A stretch of DNA of 64,000 nt from positions 434,001 to 498,000 of the forward strand of contig NZ_BAAAUN010000001.1 of assembly GCF_039533965.1 (NCBI RefSeq), written 5' to 3'. Source of the stretch: Microbacterium luteolum (GTDB lineage Bacteria > Actinomycetota > Actinomycetes > Actinomycetales > Microbacteriaceae). The translations under genes were made by a program, and so were the position numbers. Every line of letters begins with the position of its first letter. The stretch's first letter is position 1. Positions 16,757 to 26,157 of this stretch are shown piece by piece. The notes beneath the pieces were generated by a model, which did no database searches, was not told the origin of the DNA, and was given only the letters and a program-made list of their open reading frames with translations.

Positions 16757-19417
16757 ATGAAAACTGCGGAGATCGCGCAGCGTTACCTCGACTTCTTCGA
16801 GAAGAACGACCATGTCATCGTCCCGTCGGCCTCTCTGGTCAGTGACGATCCCTCCCTGCTGTTCACGGTCGCAGGCATGGTGCCGATGATCCCGTATCTG
16901 ACCGGTGTGGTGCCTGCTCCCCACCCGCGGATCGCCGACGTGCAGAAGTGCATCCGCACCAACGACATCGAAGAGGTCGGCCGCACTGCGCGCCATGGCA
17001 CGTTCTTCCAGATGCTCGGCAACTGGTCGTTCGGCGACTACTTCAAGGAAGGCGCCATCCGGTACGCCTGGGAGCTCCTGACGAGTTCCGAGGCCGACGG
17101 CGGCTACGGCTTCGACGAGAAGGACCTCTGGGTCACCGTCTACGAGACGGATGACGAAGCCGAAGCGATCTGGCGCGACATCATCGGCTTGAAGCCGGAG
17201 CGCATCCAGCGCCTCGGCCGCGCCGACAACTACTGGAACACCGGTCAGCCCGGCCCCGGCGGTCCCGACTCGGAGATCTTCTTCGACCGGGGTCCGGCCT
17301 TCGGCAAGGATGGCGGGCCCGCGGCCGACGACTCGAGGTTCCTCGAGATCTGGAACCTCGTGTTCATGCAGGACTTCATCGAGAACATCCGCAGCAAGAC
17401 CGAGTTCGACATCGTCGGCGAACTGCCGATGAAGAACATCGACACCGGCATGGGTCTCGAGCGCGTCGCGTTCCTCAAGCAGGGCGTCGACAACATGTAC
17501 GAGACCGATCAGGTGCGACCGGTGCTGGACCGTGCGGTCGAGCTCTCGGGCCGTCGCTACGGCGCGTCCCACGAGGACGACGTGCGCTTCCGCGTGATCG
17601 CCGATCACGTGCGCTCGTCGCTCATGCTGCTCTCCGACGGCGTGCGCCCGTCGAACGAGGGCCGCGGCTACATCCTTCGGCGTCTCATGCGGCGCACGGT
17701 GCGCGCGATGCGTCTGCTCGGCGTCGACGAGCCCGTGTTCCCGGAGCTCTTCGCGACGTCGCGAGACGCGATGAAGTCGGCCTACCCCGTGCTCGAGAAG
17801 GACTGGTCGACGCTCTCCGCATCCGCCGTCGCCGAGGAGGAGACCTTCCGTCGCACGCTCGTCTCGGGATCGACCATCCTCGACCTGGCACTCGACCAGA
17901 CGAAGAAGGGCGGCGGCACGACGCTCAGCGGCCCCGAGGCTTTCCTGCTGCACGACACGTACGGCTTCCCGATCGACCTCACGCTCGAGGTCGCCGAGGA
18001 GGCAGGTCTCGACGTCGACCGCGCGGCCTTCGACTCGCTCATGCAGGAGCAGCGTCAGCGCGCGAAGGCCGACGCCCGCAACCGCAAGCGCCAGCTCGCC
18101 GACGTCTCGGTCTACCGCGACCTCCGCGCGCTCGGCGAGACCGGCTTCGACGGCTACACCGCCCTCGAGGTCGAGTCGCGCATCCTCGGCCTCCTGGTCG
18201 ACGGGGCCGTCGTGCGCAGCGCATCCGAGGGGCAGATCGCCGAGGTGGTCCTGGCCGAGACGACTCTCTACGCGGAGTCCGGCGGCCAGGTCGCCGACAA
18301 GGGCACGATCGTCGGACCCGGCTTCGAGCTCGAGGTGCTCGACGTGCAGCGTCCGGTTCCGGGTCTGATCAGCCACACGGTCGAGGTCACGCGCGGCACC
18401 GTGGCGGTGGATGACGCCGCGACGACCGTCGTGGATGCCGCGAACCGCCGCGCTGCGCGCCAGGCGCACTCGGCCACGCACCTCGTGCACGCCGCGCTGC
18501 GCGACACGCTCGGCAACACGGCGACGCAGGCGGGATCGCTGAACCGCGCCGGCTACATGCGCTTCGACTTCTCGTGGTCGCAGGCGCTGTCGACCGAGAC
18601 GCGCTCGGAGATCGAGGAGATCACGAACCGCGCCGTGCAGGATGCCCTCGAGGTCACCACGCGCATCGTGTCTCTCGACGAGGCGAAGGAGGCCGGAGCG
18701 ATGGCCCTCTTCGGCGAGAAGTACGGCGACGTGGTGCGCATGGTCGACATCGGCGGCCCGTGGTCCCGCGAGCTCTGCGCCGGCACGCACGTCAGCTCCA
18801 GCGCCGAGATCGGTCTGGTCAGTGTCGTCGGCGAATCCTCCGTCGGCGCATCCAACCGTCGTATCGAAGCCTTGGTCGGTGCGGACGCGTTCCGCGAGCT
18901 GGCGGCGGAGCGGGCGCTCGTGTCGCAGCTCACCGCGTCGTTGAAGACGCCTCGCGAACAGCTGCCGGAGCGGATCGCCGATCTCGCGTCGAGCCTCAAG
19001 GCCGCCGAGAAGCGCATCGCGCAGTTCGAGGCCAAGGAGCGCGCGGGGCAGGTCCCGGCCATCGCGGACGCCGCGCAGCGGGTCGGCGCCTTCCTCGTCG
19101 CCGCGCAGTCGCTCGGGGAGGTCGCTTCGGCAGACGATGTGCGAGAGCTCGTACTCGGTGTGCGCGACCGCCTCGGTTCCGAGGCTGCCGTGGTCGCCCT
19201 CGGCGCCGTGGTCGGCGGTCGGCCGGTCGTCGTCGTCGCGACGAACGACGCCGCCCGCACCGCGGGTGCCAAGGCCGGTGTGCTCGCCAAGCGCGCAGCG
19301 GGTGTGCTCGGTGGCGGAGGCGGCGGTCGCGACGACGTCGCGCAGGGCGGCGGGGCGGATGCTTCGGCGCTCCCGGCTGCTCTGGAGTCCGTCTCCCAGG
19401 AGCTGCACGCCGCGTGA
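16757..19417 (+). CDS. alaS: Alanyl-tRNA synthetase
   Basis: 886 residues, full length. It charges tRNA-Ala and clears mischarged Ser and Gly. The class II catalytic core begins at residue 1 (R-Y-L-D-F-F, then L-F-T-V-A-G-M). The editing domain keeps all four zinc ligands: H571 and H575 in HSATH, C674 and H678 in CAGTH. The C-terminal Ala/Gly-rich C-Ala domain ends with a G-G-G-G-G-G-R-D-D-V-A-Q-G-G motif. I used ATG 16757 because homologues begin M-K-T-A-E-I; a longer upstream reading frame is not needed. AAGGA lies at 16739-16743, a little far. The stop overlaps ruvX by GTGA. Confidence 0.97.
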   Translation: MKTAEIAQRYLDFFEKNDHVIVPSASLVSDDPSLLFTVAGMVPMIPYLTGVVPAPHPRIADVQKCIRTNDIEEVGRTARHGTFFQMLGNWSFGDYFKEGAIRYAWELLTSSEADGGYGFDEKDLWVTVYETDDEAEAIWRDIIGLKPERIQRLGRADNYWNTGQPGPGGPDSEIFFDRGPAFGKDGGPAADDSRFLEIWNLVFMQDFIENIRSKTEFDIVGELPMKNIDTGMGLERVAFLKQGVDNMYETDQVRPVLDRAVELSGRRYGASHEDDVRFRVIADHVRSSLMLLSDGVRPSNEGRGYILRRLMRRTVRAMRLLGVDEPVFPELFATSRDAMKSAYPVLEKDWSTLSASAVAEEETFRRTLVSGSTILDLALDQTKKGGGTTLSGPEAFLLHDTYGFPIDLTLEVAEEAGLDVDRAAFDSLMQEQRQRAKADARNRKRQLADVSVYRDLRALGETGFDGYTALEVESRILGLLVDGAVVRSASEGQIAEVVLAETTLYAESGGQVADKGTIVGPGFELEVLDVQRPVPGLISHTVEVTRGTVAVDDAATTVVDAANRRAARQAHSATHLVHAALRDTLGNTATQAGSLNRAGYMRFDFSWSQALSTETRSEIEEITNRAVQDALEVTTRIVSLDEAKEAGAMALFGEKYGDVVRMVDIGGPWSRELCAGTHVSSSAEIGLVSVVGESSVGASNRRIEALVGADAFRELAAERALVSQLTASLKTPREQLPERIADLASSLKAAEKRIAQFEAKERAGQVPAIADAAQRVGAFLVAAQSLGEVASADDVRELVLGVRDRLGSEAAVVALGAVVGGRPVVVVATNDAARTAGAKAGVLAKRAAGVLGGGGGGRDDVAQGGGADASALPAALESVSQELHAA

Positions 19418-19887
19418 GCGGGTTCCGCCGCGGGGTGCGCCTCGGCATCGACGTGGGCCGTGCCCGCGTCGGCGTGGCGCGCTCGGACCCCGATGGAATG
19501 CTCGCTGTTCCCGTCGAGACCGTGCCCCGGAACGACCTCTCCATCGACCGGATCCTGCAGATCGCGGAAGACTACGACCTCCTGGAGTTCGTCGTCGGTC
19601 TTCCGGTGAACATGCAGGGCGCGGACACTCCGTCGACGACGGATGCCCGCGAGTTCGCCGCCGCTCTCCAGCAGCGCAGCGGTGTGCCCGTGCGGCTGGT
19701 GGACGAGCGCCTCAGCACCGTCACCGCCCACGCAGCACTGCGTTCCTCCGGGCGATCACAGAAGAAGTCTCGTAGCATTGTTGATCAGGTCGCCGCCGTG
19801 GTGCTGCTGCAGCAGGCGATCGACACGGAGAAGAGCACCGGAAACCCGGCCGGTGCCACGATCCCGGCTGACGAGGAGCCCGTCTGA
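19414..19887 (+). CDS. ruvX: RuvX/YqgF, putative Holliday junction resolvase / pre-16S rRNA nuclease
   Basis: 157 residues, GTG start overlapping alaS by 4 bases. The RNase H-like fold is seen in L-G-I-D-V-G-R-A-R-V-G-V-A near the start, F-V-V-G-L-P-V in the middle, and V-D-E-R-L-S-T at about residue 95, giving the catalytic acidic residues. In E. coli the YqgF family processes the 5' end of 16S rRNA; the resolvase name is older. The alaS-ruvX-mltG order is conserved across Actinobacteria. Confidence 0.93.
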   Translation: MSGFRRGVRLGIDVGRARVGVARSDPDGMLAVPVETVPRNDLSIDRILQIAEDYDLLEFVVGLPVNMQGADTPSTTDAREFAAALQQRSGVPVRLVDERLSTVTAHAALRSSGRSQKKSRSIVDQVAAVVLLQQAIDTEKSTGNPAGATIPADEEPV

Positions 19888-19889
19888 AC

Positions 19890-21365
19890 ATGTCCGAACG
19901 CGAGAGTGCTTCCCCCCAGCACGATCCGGGCGCCCGCCTGGGCGACCTGTTCGAGAACCTGCCCGCCCCGACACGTCAGATCCCGACCGTCGACAACAGT
20001 GCACCGACTCCGGGATCGCGCCGCGCGGCCCGCGAGGCCGCAGGGCGTCCCTCGGGGCCGCACGACGCCCACGGGACGGATCCGCTGAGCGAGGACGCCC
20101 CCGACACGGAGCCGGCCCGTCGCGAACCCTCGGGCGCCGAAGCCCTGTTCGCCTCGGCTGCGTCGTCGCAGCCGGACTCTTCCGCCTCCTCGACGACCGC
20201 ATCTCCGAGGCAGACCGATCCCGCCCCGCCGCTCGGCGGAGGGCTGGACGACCTCTTCACGCCGCCTGAGGAGCATGCCGCCGCCAAGGGCCCGAAGAAG
20301 AAGCGGCGAACCGGCTGCCTGATCGCGCTGGCCATCGTGCTCGCGATCGTCGGCGGCTTGGCGGCCGGAGGGATCTGGGCCTGGAACACCTACGGTGACA
20401 AGATCAGCGAAGCGCTCGGCTGGGGCGGTGCGGCTGACTGGGAGCCCGGCATCGCGACCGGTGAGGTGATGGTCACGATCCGCGAGGGCGACACGGGAGG
20501 GCCGGTGTCGACCGCACTCTACGATGCCGGCGTGACCAGGACCGAGGATGTCTTCTACGACTACCTCATCAACGAGAACCTCGCCGTGACGTTCTACCCC
20601 GGTATCTACCGGCTGCAGGAGAAGATGACGGCCGAGGCCGCCCTCGCTGCTCTCAAGGATGAGAAGAACAAGCTCGAGAACACGGTGTCGATCACGGAAG
20701 GCGGGACGATCGCCTCCTCGCTGGAGAACATCGCCGACACGCTCGGCATCCCGCTCGCGGACTTCGAGGCCGCCGTCGCCGATCCCGCGGCCTACGGCGT
20801 GACGGCGCCGAGCCTCGAGGGATGGCTGTTCCCCGCGGTCTACACCTTCGACCCGGAGGCGACAGCGACGCAGGTCATCCAGCGGATGGTCGACCGCACG
20901 CGCGAGTCCCTCGCGACGGCAGGGGTGGCGGACGAGGATGCGGAACGGATTCTGACCATCGCCTCGATCATCGAGCGCGAGGGCCGGCTGGACGACTTCG
21001 CCAAGGTGTCGCGCGTGATCCAGAACCGCCTCGACATCGACATGCTCCTGCAGATGGACTCGACGGCGCAGTATGGCTACGGCTCGCTGCACGAGGGGGT
21101 CGTGTCGAGCTCGGCCGAAGCGCTCGAAGACGACAACCCGTGGAACACCTACGTGCACACCGGCCTTCCGGTCACTCCGATCGCGAGCCCCAGCGACGCG
21201 GCGATCGAAGCGGCGATGAACCCGGCAGACGGTCCGTGGCTGTACTTCGTCACGATCAACCTGGAGACGGGCGAGACGCAGTTCTCCGAGACCCTCGCCG
21301 AGCACGAGCAGGGTGTCGAGAAGTGGCGCGACTGGTGCGAGGCCAATCCCGACGGCGGCTGCTGA
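19890..21365 (+). CDS. mltG: MltG, endolytic peptidoglycan transglycosylase
   Basis: 491 residues. MltG cleaves nascent glycan strands and sets their length. A disordered, Pro/Ser/Ala-rich cytosolic region covers residues 1-135, then K-K-K-R-R and one membrane helix (143-166). The extracytoplasmic YceG domain has a LysM-like subdomain followed by the catalytic region S-I-I-E-R-E, whose glutamate E362 is the expected active-site acid, and later M-D-S-T-A-Q-Y and N-T-Y-V-H-T-G-L-P-V-T-P-I. The long cytosolic tail is usual in actinobacterial MltG. It starts two bases after ruvX. Confidence 0.95.
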   Translation: MSERESASPQHDPGARLGDLFENLPAPTRQIPTVDNSAPTPGSRRAAREAAGRPSGPHDAHGTDPLSEDAPDTEPARREPSGAEALFASAASSQPDSSASSTTASPRQTDPAPPLGGGLDDLFTPPEEHAAAKGPKKKRRTGCLIALAIVLAIVGGLAAGGIWAWNTYGDKISEALGWGGAADWEPGIATGEVMVTIREGDTGGPVSTALYDAGVTRTEDVFYDYLINENLAVTFYPGIYRLQEKMTAEAALAALKDEKNKLENTVSITEGGTIASSLENIADTLGIPLADFEAAVADPAAYGVTAPSLEGWLFPAVYTFDPEATATQVIQRMVDRTRESLATAGVADEDAERILTIASIIEREGRLDDFAKVSRVIQNRLDIDMLLQMDSTAQYGYGSLHEGVVSSSAEALEDDNPWNTYVHTGLPVTPIASPSDAAIEAAMNPADGPWLYFVTINLETGETQFSETLAEHEQGVEKWRDWCEANPDGGC

Positions 21366-21369
21366 GCCG

Positions 21370-22182
21370 GTGAGCGCCTTCCAGCTCGCCGTCTGGGGAG
21401 ACCCGATCGCGCACTCGAAGTCGCCGGCCCTGCACGCCGCCGCCTACCGCGTTCTCGGCCTCGACTGGGAGTACGGCCGACGGCAGGTCGATGCGGCGTC
21501 GTTCCGCGACGCGCTCGAGGGGCTCGGCGCCGACTGGCGCGGTCTGTCGCTCACCATGCCGTTGAAGGAGGAGGCGTTCCGCGCCGCCGCCACGCGCGAT
21601 GCGCATGCGGAGCTGACGGGCGCCGTGAACACGCTGCTGCTCGGCGACGACATCGCCGGCTACAACACGGATGTCGGCGGCATCATCGATGCGCTGTCCG
21701 AGGCGGGGATCACCGAGGCGCGGTCCGTGCGCATCCTGGGGGCGGGGGCGACCGCGGCATCCGCTCTCGTCGCCGCCGCCGATCTGGGTGCGGAGAGCGT
21801 GGAGGTCTCGGCACGTCGGCCGGAGCGCGCGGCAGACCTCGTGGCGCTGGGGGAGCACATCGGCGTCTCCGTCGATGCGCGGTCGCTCGACGATGCTGTG
21901 GCCGATGCCGATCTGACCATCGCGACGCTTCCGAGCGGAACCGTCCTGCCCGAAGAGGTCGCCGCGGCGCTGGCCGAGCGAGGGGGCGTCCTCTTCGACG
22001 CCGCGTACGCTCCCTGGCCGTCGGCTCTCGCAGCCGGATGGGGCGATGCCGCTGTGGTCTCCGGACTCGGGATGCTGCTGCATCAGGCGGTGCGTCAGAT
22101 CCGGATCTTCCGTCATGGCGACCCGTCGACGGCGCTGCCCGACGAGGCCGCCGTGGTCTCTGCCATGCGCGCCGTGCTCTGA
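21370..22182 (+). CDS. aroE: Shikimate 5-dehydrogenase
   Basis: 270 residues from GTG 21370, four bases after mltG. It reduces 3-dehydroshikimate to shikimate with NADPH. The substrate site motif is D-P-I-A-H-S-K-S-P near residue 11, and the catalytic lysine is in L-T-M-P-L-K-E. N-T in A-V-N-T-L is conserved, and the nucleotide-binding fold carries G-A-G-A-T-A-A-S (about 125). In E. coli AroE has the same fold. It is the first of the aro genes in this run. Confidence 0.95.
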   Translation: MSAFQLAVWGDPIAHSKSPALHAAAYRVLGLDWEYGRRQVDAASFRDALEGLGADWRGLSLTMPLKEEAFRAAATRDAHAELTGAVNTLLLGDDIAGYNTDVGGIIDALSEAGITEARSVRILGAGATAASALVAAADLGAESVEVSARRPERAADLVALGEHIGVSVDARSLDDAVADADLTIATLPSGTVLPEEVAAALAERGGVLFDAAYAPWPSALAAGWGDAAVVSGLGMLLHQAVRQIRIFRHGDPSTALPDEAAVVSAMRAVL

Positions 22183-22244
22183 TCGGGAGGGCGTTCGGCG
22201 AAACGCGGCGCAGCGCAGGGTGAATCGCATGGGAGACTGGAGCA

Positions 22245-23474
22245 ATGCTCCGCGTGCTCACGGCCGGCGAATCGCACGGCCCAGAACTCATCGCCGTCAT
22301 GGAGGGTCTGCCCTCCGGCGTTCCGGTGTCGTCCGAGGCCATCCAGGCCGACCTCGCCCGCCGCAAGCTCGGCTACGGCCGCGGCTCGCGGATGAAGTTC
22401 GAGCAGGACGAGCTGTCGATCTCCGGCGGTGTCCGCCACGGCAAGACCCTGGGCAGCCCGATCGCGCTGCGCATCGGCAACACCGAGTGGCCGAAGTGGA
22501 TCGAGGTCATGAACCCCGAGCCGGTCGAGCTGACCGACAAGTCCCGTGGTCGCAGCGCCCCGCTGACGCGTCCGCGTCCCGGACACGCCGACCTCGTCGG
22601 CATGCAGAAGTACGACTTCGACGAGGCGCGTCCGATCCTCGAGCGCGCGAGCGCCAGGGAGACCGCCGCCCGTGTCGCCCTCGGTGCGATCGCGCGCTCG
22701 TTCCTCGCTGAGCTCGGCATCCGCCTGGTCAGCCACACGCTGTCGATCGGCCCCGTGCAGGTGCCGGAGGGCTCGCCCCTCCCGACGCCGGATGACGTCG
22801 AGGCTCTCGACGCCGATCCGCTGCGCTGCTTCGACCCCGCGACGTCCGCGCTGATGGTCGCCGAGGTCGACGATGCGAAGAAGGACGGCGACACGCTCGG
22901 CGGCATCGTCGAGGTGCTCGCCTACGGCCTTCCGCCGGGGCTCGGCTCGCACGTGCACTGGGATCGTCGCCTCGACGCTCGTCTCGCCCAGGCGCTCATG
23001 AGCATCCAGGCCATCAAGGGCGTCGAGGTCGGCGACGGCTTCGAGACGACGCGTCGCCGCGGCTCGGCCGCGCACGACGAGCTGTTCGCGACAGCCGACG
23101 GGATCTCCCGCGGCTCCGACCGCGCCGGAGGCACCGAGGGCGGCATGTCCACTGGCACCGTGCTGCGCGTCCGCGCGGGTATGAAGCCCATCGCGACCGT
23201 GCCGCACTCGCTGCGCACGATCGATGTGGCGACGGGTGAGGACGCGACAGCGCACCACCAGCGTTCCGACGTCTGCGCCGTCCCGGCTGCCGGCGTCGTG
23301 GCGGAGGCCATGGTCGCCGTCGAGGTCGCGAACGCCGTGCTGGAGAAGTTCGGCGGCGACAGCATCCGCGAGACGCGCCGCAATCTCGAGGGGTACCTCG
23401 CGGGCATCCCCGCCGAGCTGCGCACGACCCCGGCGTCCGAGGCGGCGCTCATCGCGCATGACGAGCGCGGCTGA
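22245..23474 (+). CDS. aroC: Chorismate synthase
   Basis: 409 residues. It converts EPSP to chorismate using reduced FMN. The N-terminal [10 protein letters not shown] signature (residues 4-13), [11 protein letters not shown] and [14 protein letters not shown] are all present. The later signature [10 protein letters not shown] is also seen. A GGAG lies about 10 bases before the ATG. It overlaps aroK by 17 bases. Confidence 0.97.
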   Translation: MLRVLTAGESHGPELIAVMEGLPSGVPVSSEAIQADLARRKLGYGRGSRMKFEQDELSISGGVRHGKTLGSPIALRIGNTEWPKWIEVMNPEPVELTDKSRGRSAPLTRPRPGHADLVGMQKYDFDEARPILERASARETAARVALGAIARSFLAELGIRLVSHTLSIGPVQVPEGSPLPTPDDVEALDADPLRCFDPATSALMVAEVDDAKKDGDTLGGIVEVLAYGLPPGLGSHVHWDRRLDARLAQALMSIQAIKGVEVGDGFETTRRRGSAAHDELFATADGISRGSDRAGGTEGGMSTGTVLRVRAGMKPIATVPHSLRTIDVATGEDATAHHQRSDVCAVPAAGVVAEAMVAVEVANAVLEKFGGDSIRETRRNLEGYLAGIPAELRTTPASEAALIAHDERG

Positions 23475-23976
23475 CCCGCTCACGCTGGTGCTGGTCGGCC
23501 CGATGGCCGCCGGCAAGACCAGCGTCGGCAGACGTGTGGCGCGGCGGTTGAGCGTGCCCTTCATCGACACCGACAAGCGGATCGTCGCCGCGCACGGCCC
23601 GATCCCGGCGATCTTCGCCGAGCACGGGGAGCCGCATTTCCGAGAGCTCGAGCGCGCCGCCGTGGCTGCGGCGCTCGCGGACGGCGGAGTGATCTCGCTC
23701 GGCGGCGGGGCGGTGACGGATGCCGGCACGCGAGAGCTTCTGCGAAAGCATCCTGTCGTCTTCCTGACGGTGAGCGTCGATGCGGTCGCCGACCGGATCC
23801 GCGGAGGGAACCGTCCGCTGCTGGCAGGGGAGGATCCTGTCGAGAACTGGATCCGGATCTTCGACGAGCGGCGCGACTGGTACGACGAAGTGGCATCGAC
23901 GACGTTCGACACGTCGCGGCGGCCGATGCAGAGGATTGCCGACGAGATCGTGGCATGGAGGAGAGAGCAGCGATGA
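23458..23976 (+). CDS. aroK: Shikimate kinase
   Basis: 172 residues from ATG 23458, inside the 3' end of aroC. It phosphorylates shikimate at the 3-hydroxyl. The P-loop is G-P-M-A-A-G-K-T (14-21), D37-x-D39 binds magnesium and substrate, F-R-E-L-E carries the shikimate-contacting arginine, and G-G-G-A-V and N-R-P-L-L follow, so all family elements are present. The ATGA overlap with aroB indicates coupling. Confidence 0.95.
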   Translation: MTSAADPLTLVLVGPMAAGKTSVGRRVARRLSVPFIDTDKRIVAAHGPIPAIFAEHGEPHFRELERAAVAAALADGGVISLGGGAVTDAGTRELLRKHPVVFLTVSVDAVADRIRGGNRPLLAGEDPVENWIRIFDERRDWYDEVASTTFDTSRRPMQRIADEIVAWRREQR

Positions 23977-25061
23977 GCACGACGACCATCAGTGTCACCG
24001 GGAACGACGAGTACGACATCACGATCGGACGGGGTGTGCTCGATCAGGTCTCGGCCGCACTTTCGCCGACCGTGCGCAAGATCCTCGTCGTGCACCCGCC
24101 GACGCTGGCCGCGCGCGCCGCCGAGCTGCGGGAGCGCCTGCTGGCCGACACGGAGAACGGGCCGCGCGAGGTGCTCCTGGCTGAGGTCCCGGATGCGGAG
24201 CAGGGCAAGCGCATCGAGGTCGCGGCCTTCTGCTGGCAGGTCATGGGACAGGCGGACTTCACCCGCAGCGATGCGGTGATCGGCTACGGCGGGGGAGCCG
24301 TGACCGACCTCGCGGGTTTCGTCGCGGCGACCTGGCTGCGCGGTGTGCAGCTGGTGCAGGTGCCGACGACCGTCCTCGGCCTCGTCGATGCCGCGGTGGG
24401 CGGCAAGACAGGCATCAACACCGCCGAGGGGAAGAACCTCGTCGGCGCGTTCTGGGCGCCGACCGCGGTCATCGGTGATCTGGACGAACTCGGCAGCCTG
24501 AGCCCGAACGAGGCGACGGCCGGCTTCGCGGAGGTCGTCAAGGCGGGCTTCATCTGGGCTCCGGAGATCCTGGACATCATCGAGGCGGATCCCGCACGGG
24601 CCGTCGACACCACCACGGAGGAGTTCCGTCGGGCCGTCGAACTCGCCATCGACATGAAGGCGAAGGTCGTGTCGGACGACTTCCGGGAGGCCGGCCTCCG
24701 CGAGATCCTCAACTACGGCCACACGCTCGGCCACGCGATCGAGCACGCCGAGCGCTACAAATGGCGGCACGGTGCCGCGGTCTCGATCGGCATGCTGTAC
24801 GCCGCCGAGCTCTCCCGGCTCGCCGGCCGTCTGTCGGATGCCGCGGCCGAGCGCCACCGCACGATCCTGGAGTCTCTGGGCCTGCCGACCTCGTATCGCG
24901 CAGGTGCCTGGCCGCAGCTGCTGGCGACGATGCAGCGCGACAAGAAGAGCCGTGGCGGGATGCTCCGCTTCATCCTGCTCGACGACATCGCGAAGCCCAC
25001 CGTGCTGCAGGCCCCCGACGAGTCCCTCCTCTTCGCCGCCTACCAGGAGGTCGGTGCGTGA
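23973..25061 (+). CDS. aroB: 3-dehydroquinate synthase
   Basis: 362 residues from ATG 23973, which has GGAGGAGAG at 23957-23965 upstream; an in-frame ATG at 23955 is less well placed. It cyclises DAHP to 3-dehydroquinate using NAD and a divalent metal. G-G-G-A-V-T-D, V-P-T-T-V-L-G-L-V-D-A-A-V-G-G-K-T-G, N-Y-G-H-T-L-G-H-A-I-E and the metal-binding histidines are visible. Its stop overlaps the GNAT gene by GTGA. Confidence 0.96.
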   Translation: MSTTTISVTGNDEYDITIGRGVLDQVSAALSPTVRKILVVHPPTLAARAAELRERLLADTENGPREVLLAEVPDAEQGKRIEVAAFCWQVMGQADFTRSDAVIGYGGGAVTDLAGFVAATWLRGVQLVQVPTTVLGLVDAAVGGKTGINTAEGKNLVGAFWAPTAVIGDLDELGSLSPNEATAGFAEVVKAGFIWAPEILDIIEADPARAVDTTTEEFRRAVELAIDMKAKVVSDDFREAGLREILNYGHTLGHAIEHAERYKWRHGAAVSIGMLYAAELSRLAGRLSDAAAERHRTILESLGLPTSYRAGAWPQLLATMQRDKKSRGGMLRFILLDDIAKPTVLQAPDESLLFAAYQEVGA

Positions 25062-25609
25062 GCGTCGTCATCCGGCGCGTGCGCGCAGACGAGGGGGAGC
25101 GGGTCCGCGATCTGCGTCTCGACGCGGTCCGCGACCCGGACGCCTCCATCGCCTTCCTGCACTCCTACGAGACGGAGGCGGCGCACCCGGACGGGTTCTG
25201 GCACGATCGTGCGGCGAACGCCGCCGAGGGCGACGGCGTGGCGCAGTTCGTCGCCGAAGCGGACGGCGAGTGGGTCGGCACGGTCACGGTGATCCGCTGG
25301 AAGGCGGGCGACACGGACCATCACGGACGCGAGGTCTCCGCGGCGCGCGGCGATGTCGTCGGCGTCTTCGTGCGTCCCGAGAATCGTGCGGGCGGCACGG
25401 TCGACGCGCTGCTCGGTGCAGCGGCCGAGTGGGCGCGCTCCCTCGGAGACGGTGCGCTCGCCCTCGACGTGCACGTGGACAACCATCGGGCGCAGGCCGC
25501 GTATCGCCGGGCGGGATTCGTCGAGACCGGGCTGCGCTTCACCGGATCGATCGGGCCGGAGCTCGAGATGAGCCGTGCACTCGCACCCGCGGATAGTGTG
25601 TCCTCGTGA
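25058..25609 (+). CDS. GNAT-family N-acetyltransferase inside the aro operon
   Basis: 183 residues from GTG 25058. The GNAT fold shows R-R-V-R-A-D-E at the start, a strand V-V-G-V-F-V-R-P-E-N-R-A-G-G at about 103-116 (motif A region, with G-G-T-V-D-A-L-L instead of a canonical Q/R-x2-G-x-G/A), and the motif B end L-D-V-H-V-D-N-H-R-A-Q-A-A-Y-R-R-A-G-F. The substrate is unknown. It overlaps aroB and aroQ by four bases each, so it is cotranslated with two shikimate enzymes. Confidence 0.88.
   Translation: MSVVIRRVRADEGERVRDLRLDAVRDPDASIAFLHSYETEAAHPDGFWHDRAANAAEGDGVAQFVAEADGEWVGTVTVIRWKAGDTDHHGREVSAARGDVVGVFVRPENRAGGTVDALLGAAAEWARSLGDGALALDVHVDNHRAQAAYRRAGFVETGLRFTGSIGPELEMSRALAPADSVSS
25594..25599 (+). 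promoter_or_regulatory. Possible leaderless -10 box for aroQ (TAGTGT)
   Basis: TAGTGT lies six bases before the GTG of aroQ, inside the GNAT 3' end. It matches the spacing seen at rarA, lgt and the antitoxin gene. It could give an internal aroQ transcript; read-through from upstream is equally possible. Confidence 0.3.
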
Positions 25610-26046
25610 CCGCGAACCCGCGCCTGCTCCTCGTGAACGGGCCGAACCTCAATCTGCTCGGCACGCGCGAGCCCGACGTCTACGGCACGGCGACCCTCGC
25701 CGACGTCGAACGTCTGACCGCCGAGGTCGCGGGGTCGCTCGGCTACGAGGTGCGGGCGATCCAGAGCAATCACGAGGGTGTGCTGATCGATGCGATCCAT
25801 GAGGCTCGCGCCGACTGCGTCGGCATCGTCATCAACCCCGGCGGGCTCACGCACACCTCGGTCGCGCTGCGTGACGCGCTCACCGGGGTGTCGCTGCCGT
25901 TCGCCGAGGTCCACATCTCCGATGTGTACGCCCGCGAGGAGTTCCGTCATCACTCGTACCTGCACGATGTCGCCGCGGTGCGCGTGATCGGGCGAGGAAT
26001 CGACGGCTACGCGGACGCCGTGCGGGAGCTCATCGGCTCGCTCTGA
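25606..26046 (+). CDS. aroQ: 3-dehydroquinate dehydratase, type II
   Basis: 146 residues, the dodecameric type II enzyme that dehydrates 3-dehydroquinate to 3-dehydroshikimate. N-G-P-N-L-N-L-L-G is at residues 11-19, the catalytic Tyr is in D-V-Y-G (Y26), N-P-G-G-L-T-H-T-S holds the substrate-contacting residues and E-V-H-I-S the active-site His. The GTG start overlaps the GNAT gene. Together with aroE, aroC, aroK and aroB it covers most of the pathway; DAHP synthase and EPSP synthase are elsewhere. Confidence 0.97.
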   Translation: MTANPRLLLVNGPNLNLLGTREPDVYGTATLADVERLTAEVAGSLGYEVRAIQSNHEGVLIDAIHEARADCVGIVINPGGLTHTSVALRDALTGVSLPFAEVHISDVYAREEFRHHSYLHDVAAVRVIGRGIDGYADAVRELIGSL

Positions 26047-26080
26047 GACGACCGTTTCCGGGCCGCCCTCGCGCATCCCG

Positions 26081-26133
26081 TAGAATCGACTGTCGGCCCT
26101 GCCTGTATCGCGCGGGAGAGGCCGGCCCCACAG
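26081..26133 (+). promoter_or_regulatory. efp promoter -10 (TAGAAT) and leader hairpin
   Basis: TAGAAT at 26081-26086 gives a leader of about 65 bases. The leader can pair CGGCC 26094-26098 with GGCCG 26120-26124, extended by CTGT 26090-26093 with ACAG 26130-26133. The role of the hairpin is unknown. Confidence 0.45.
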
Positions 26134-26157
26134 ACTCAGGAACGGAACTCTCAGCGC

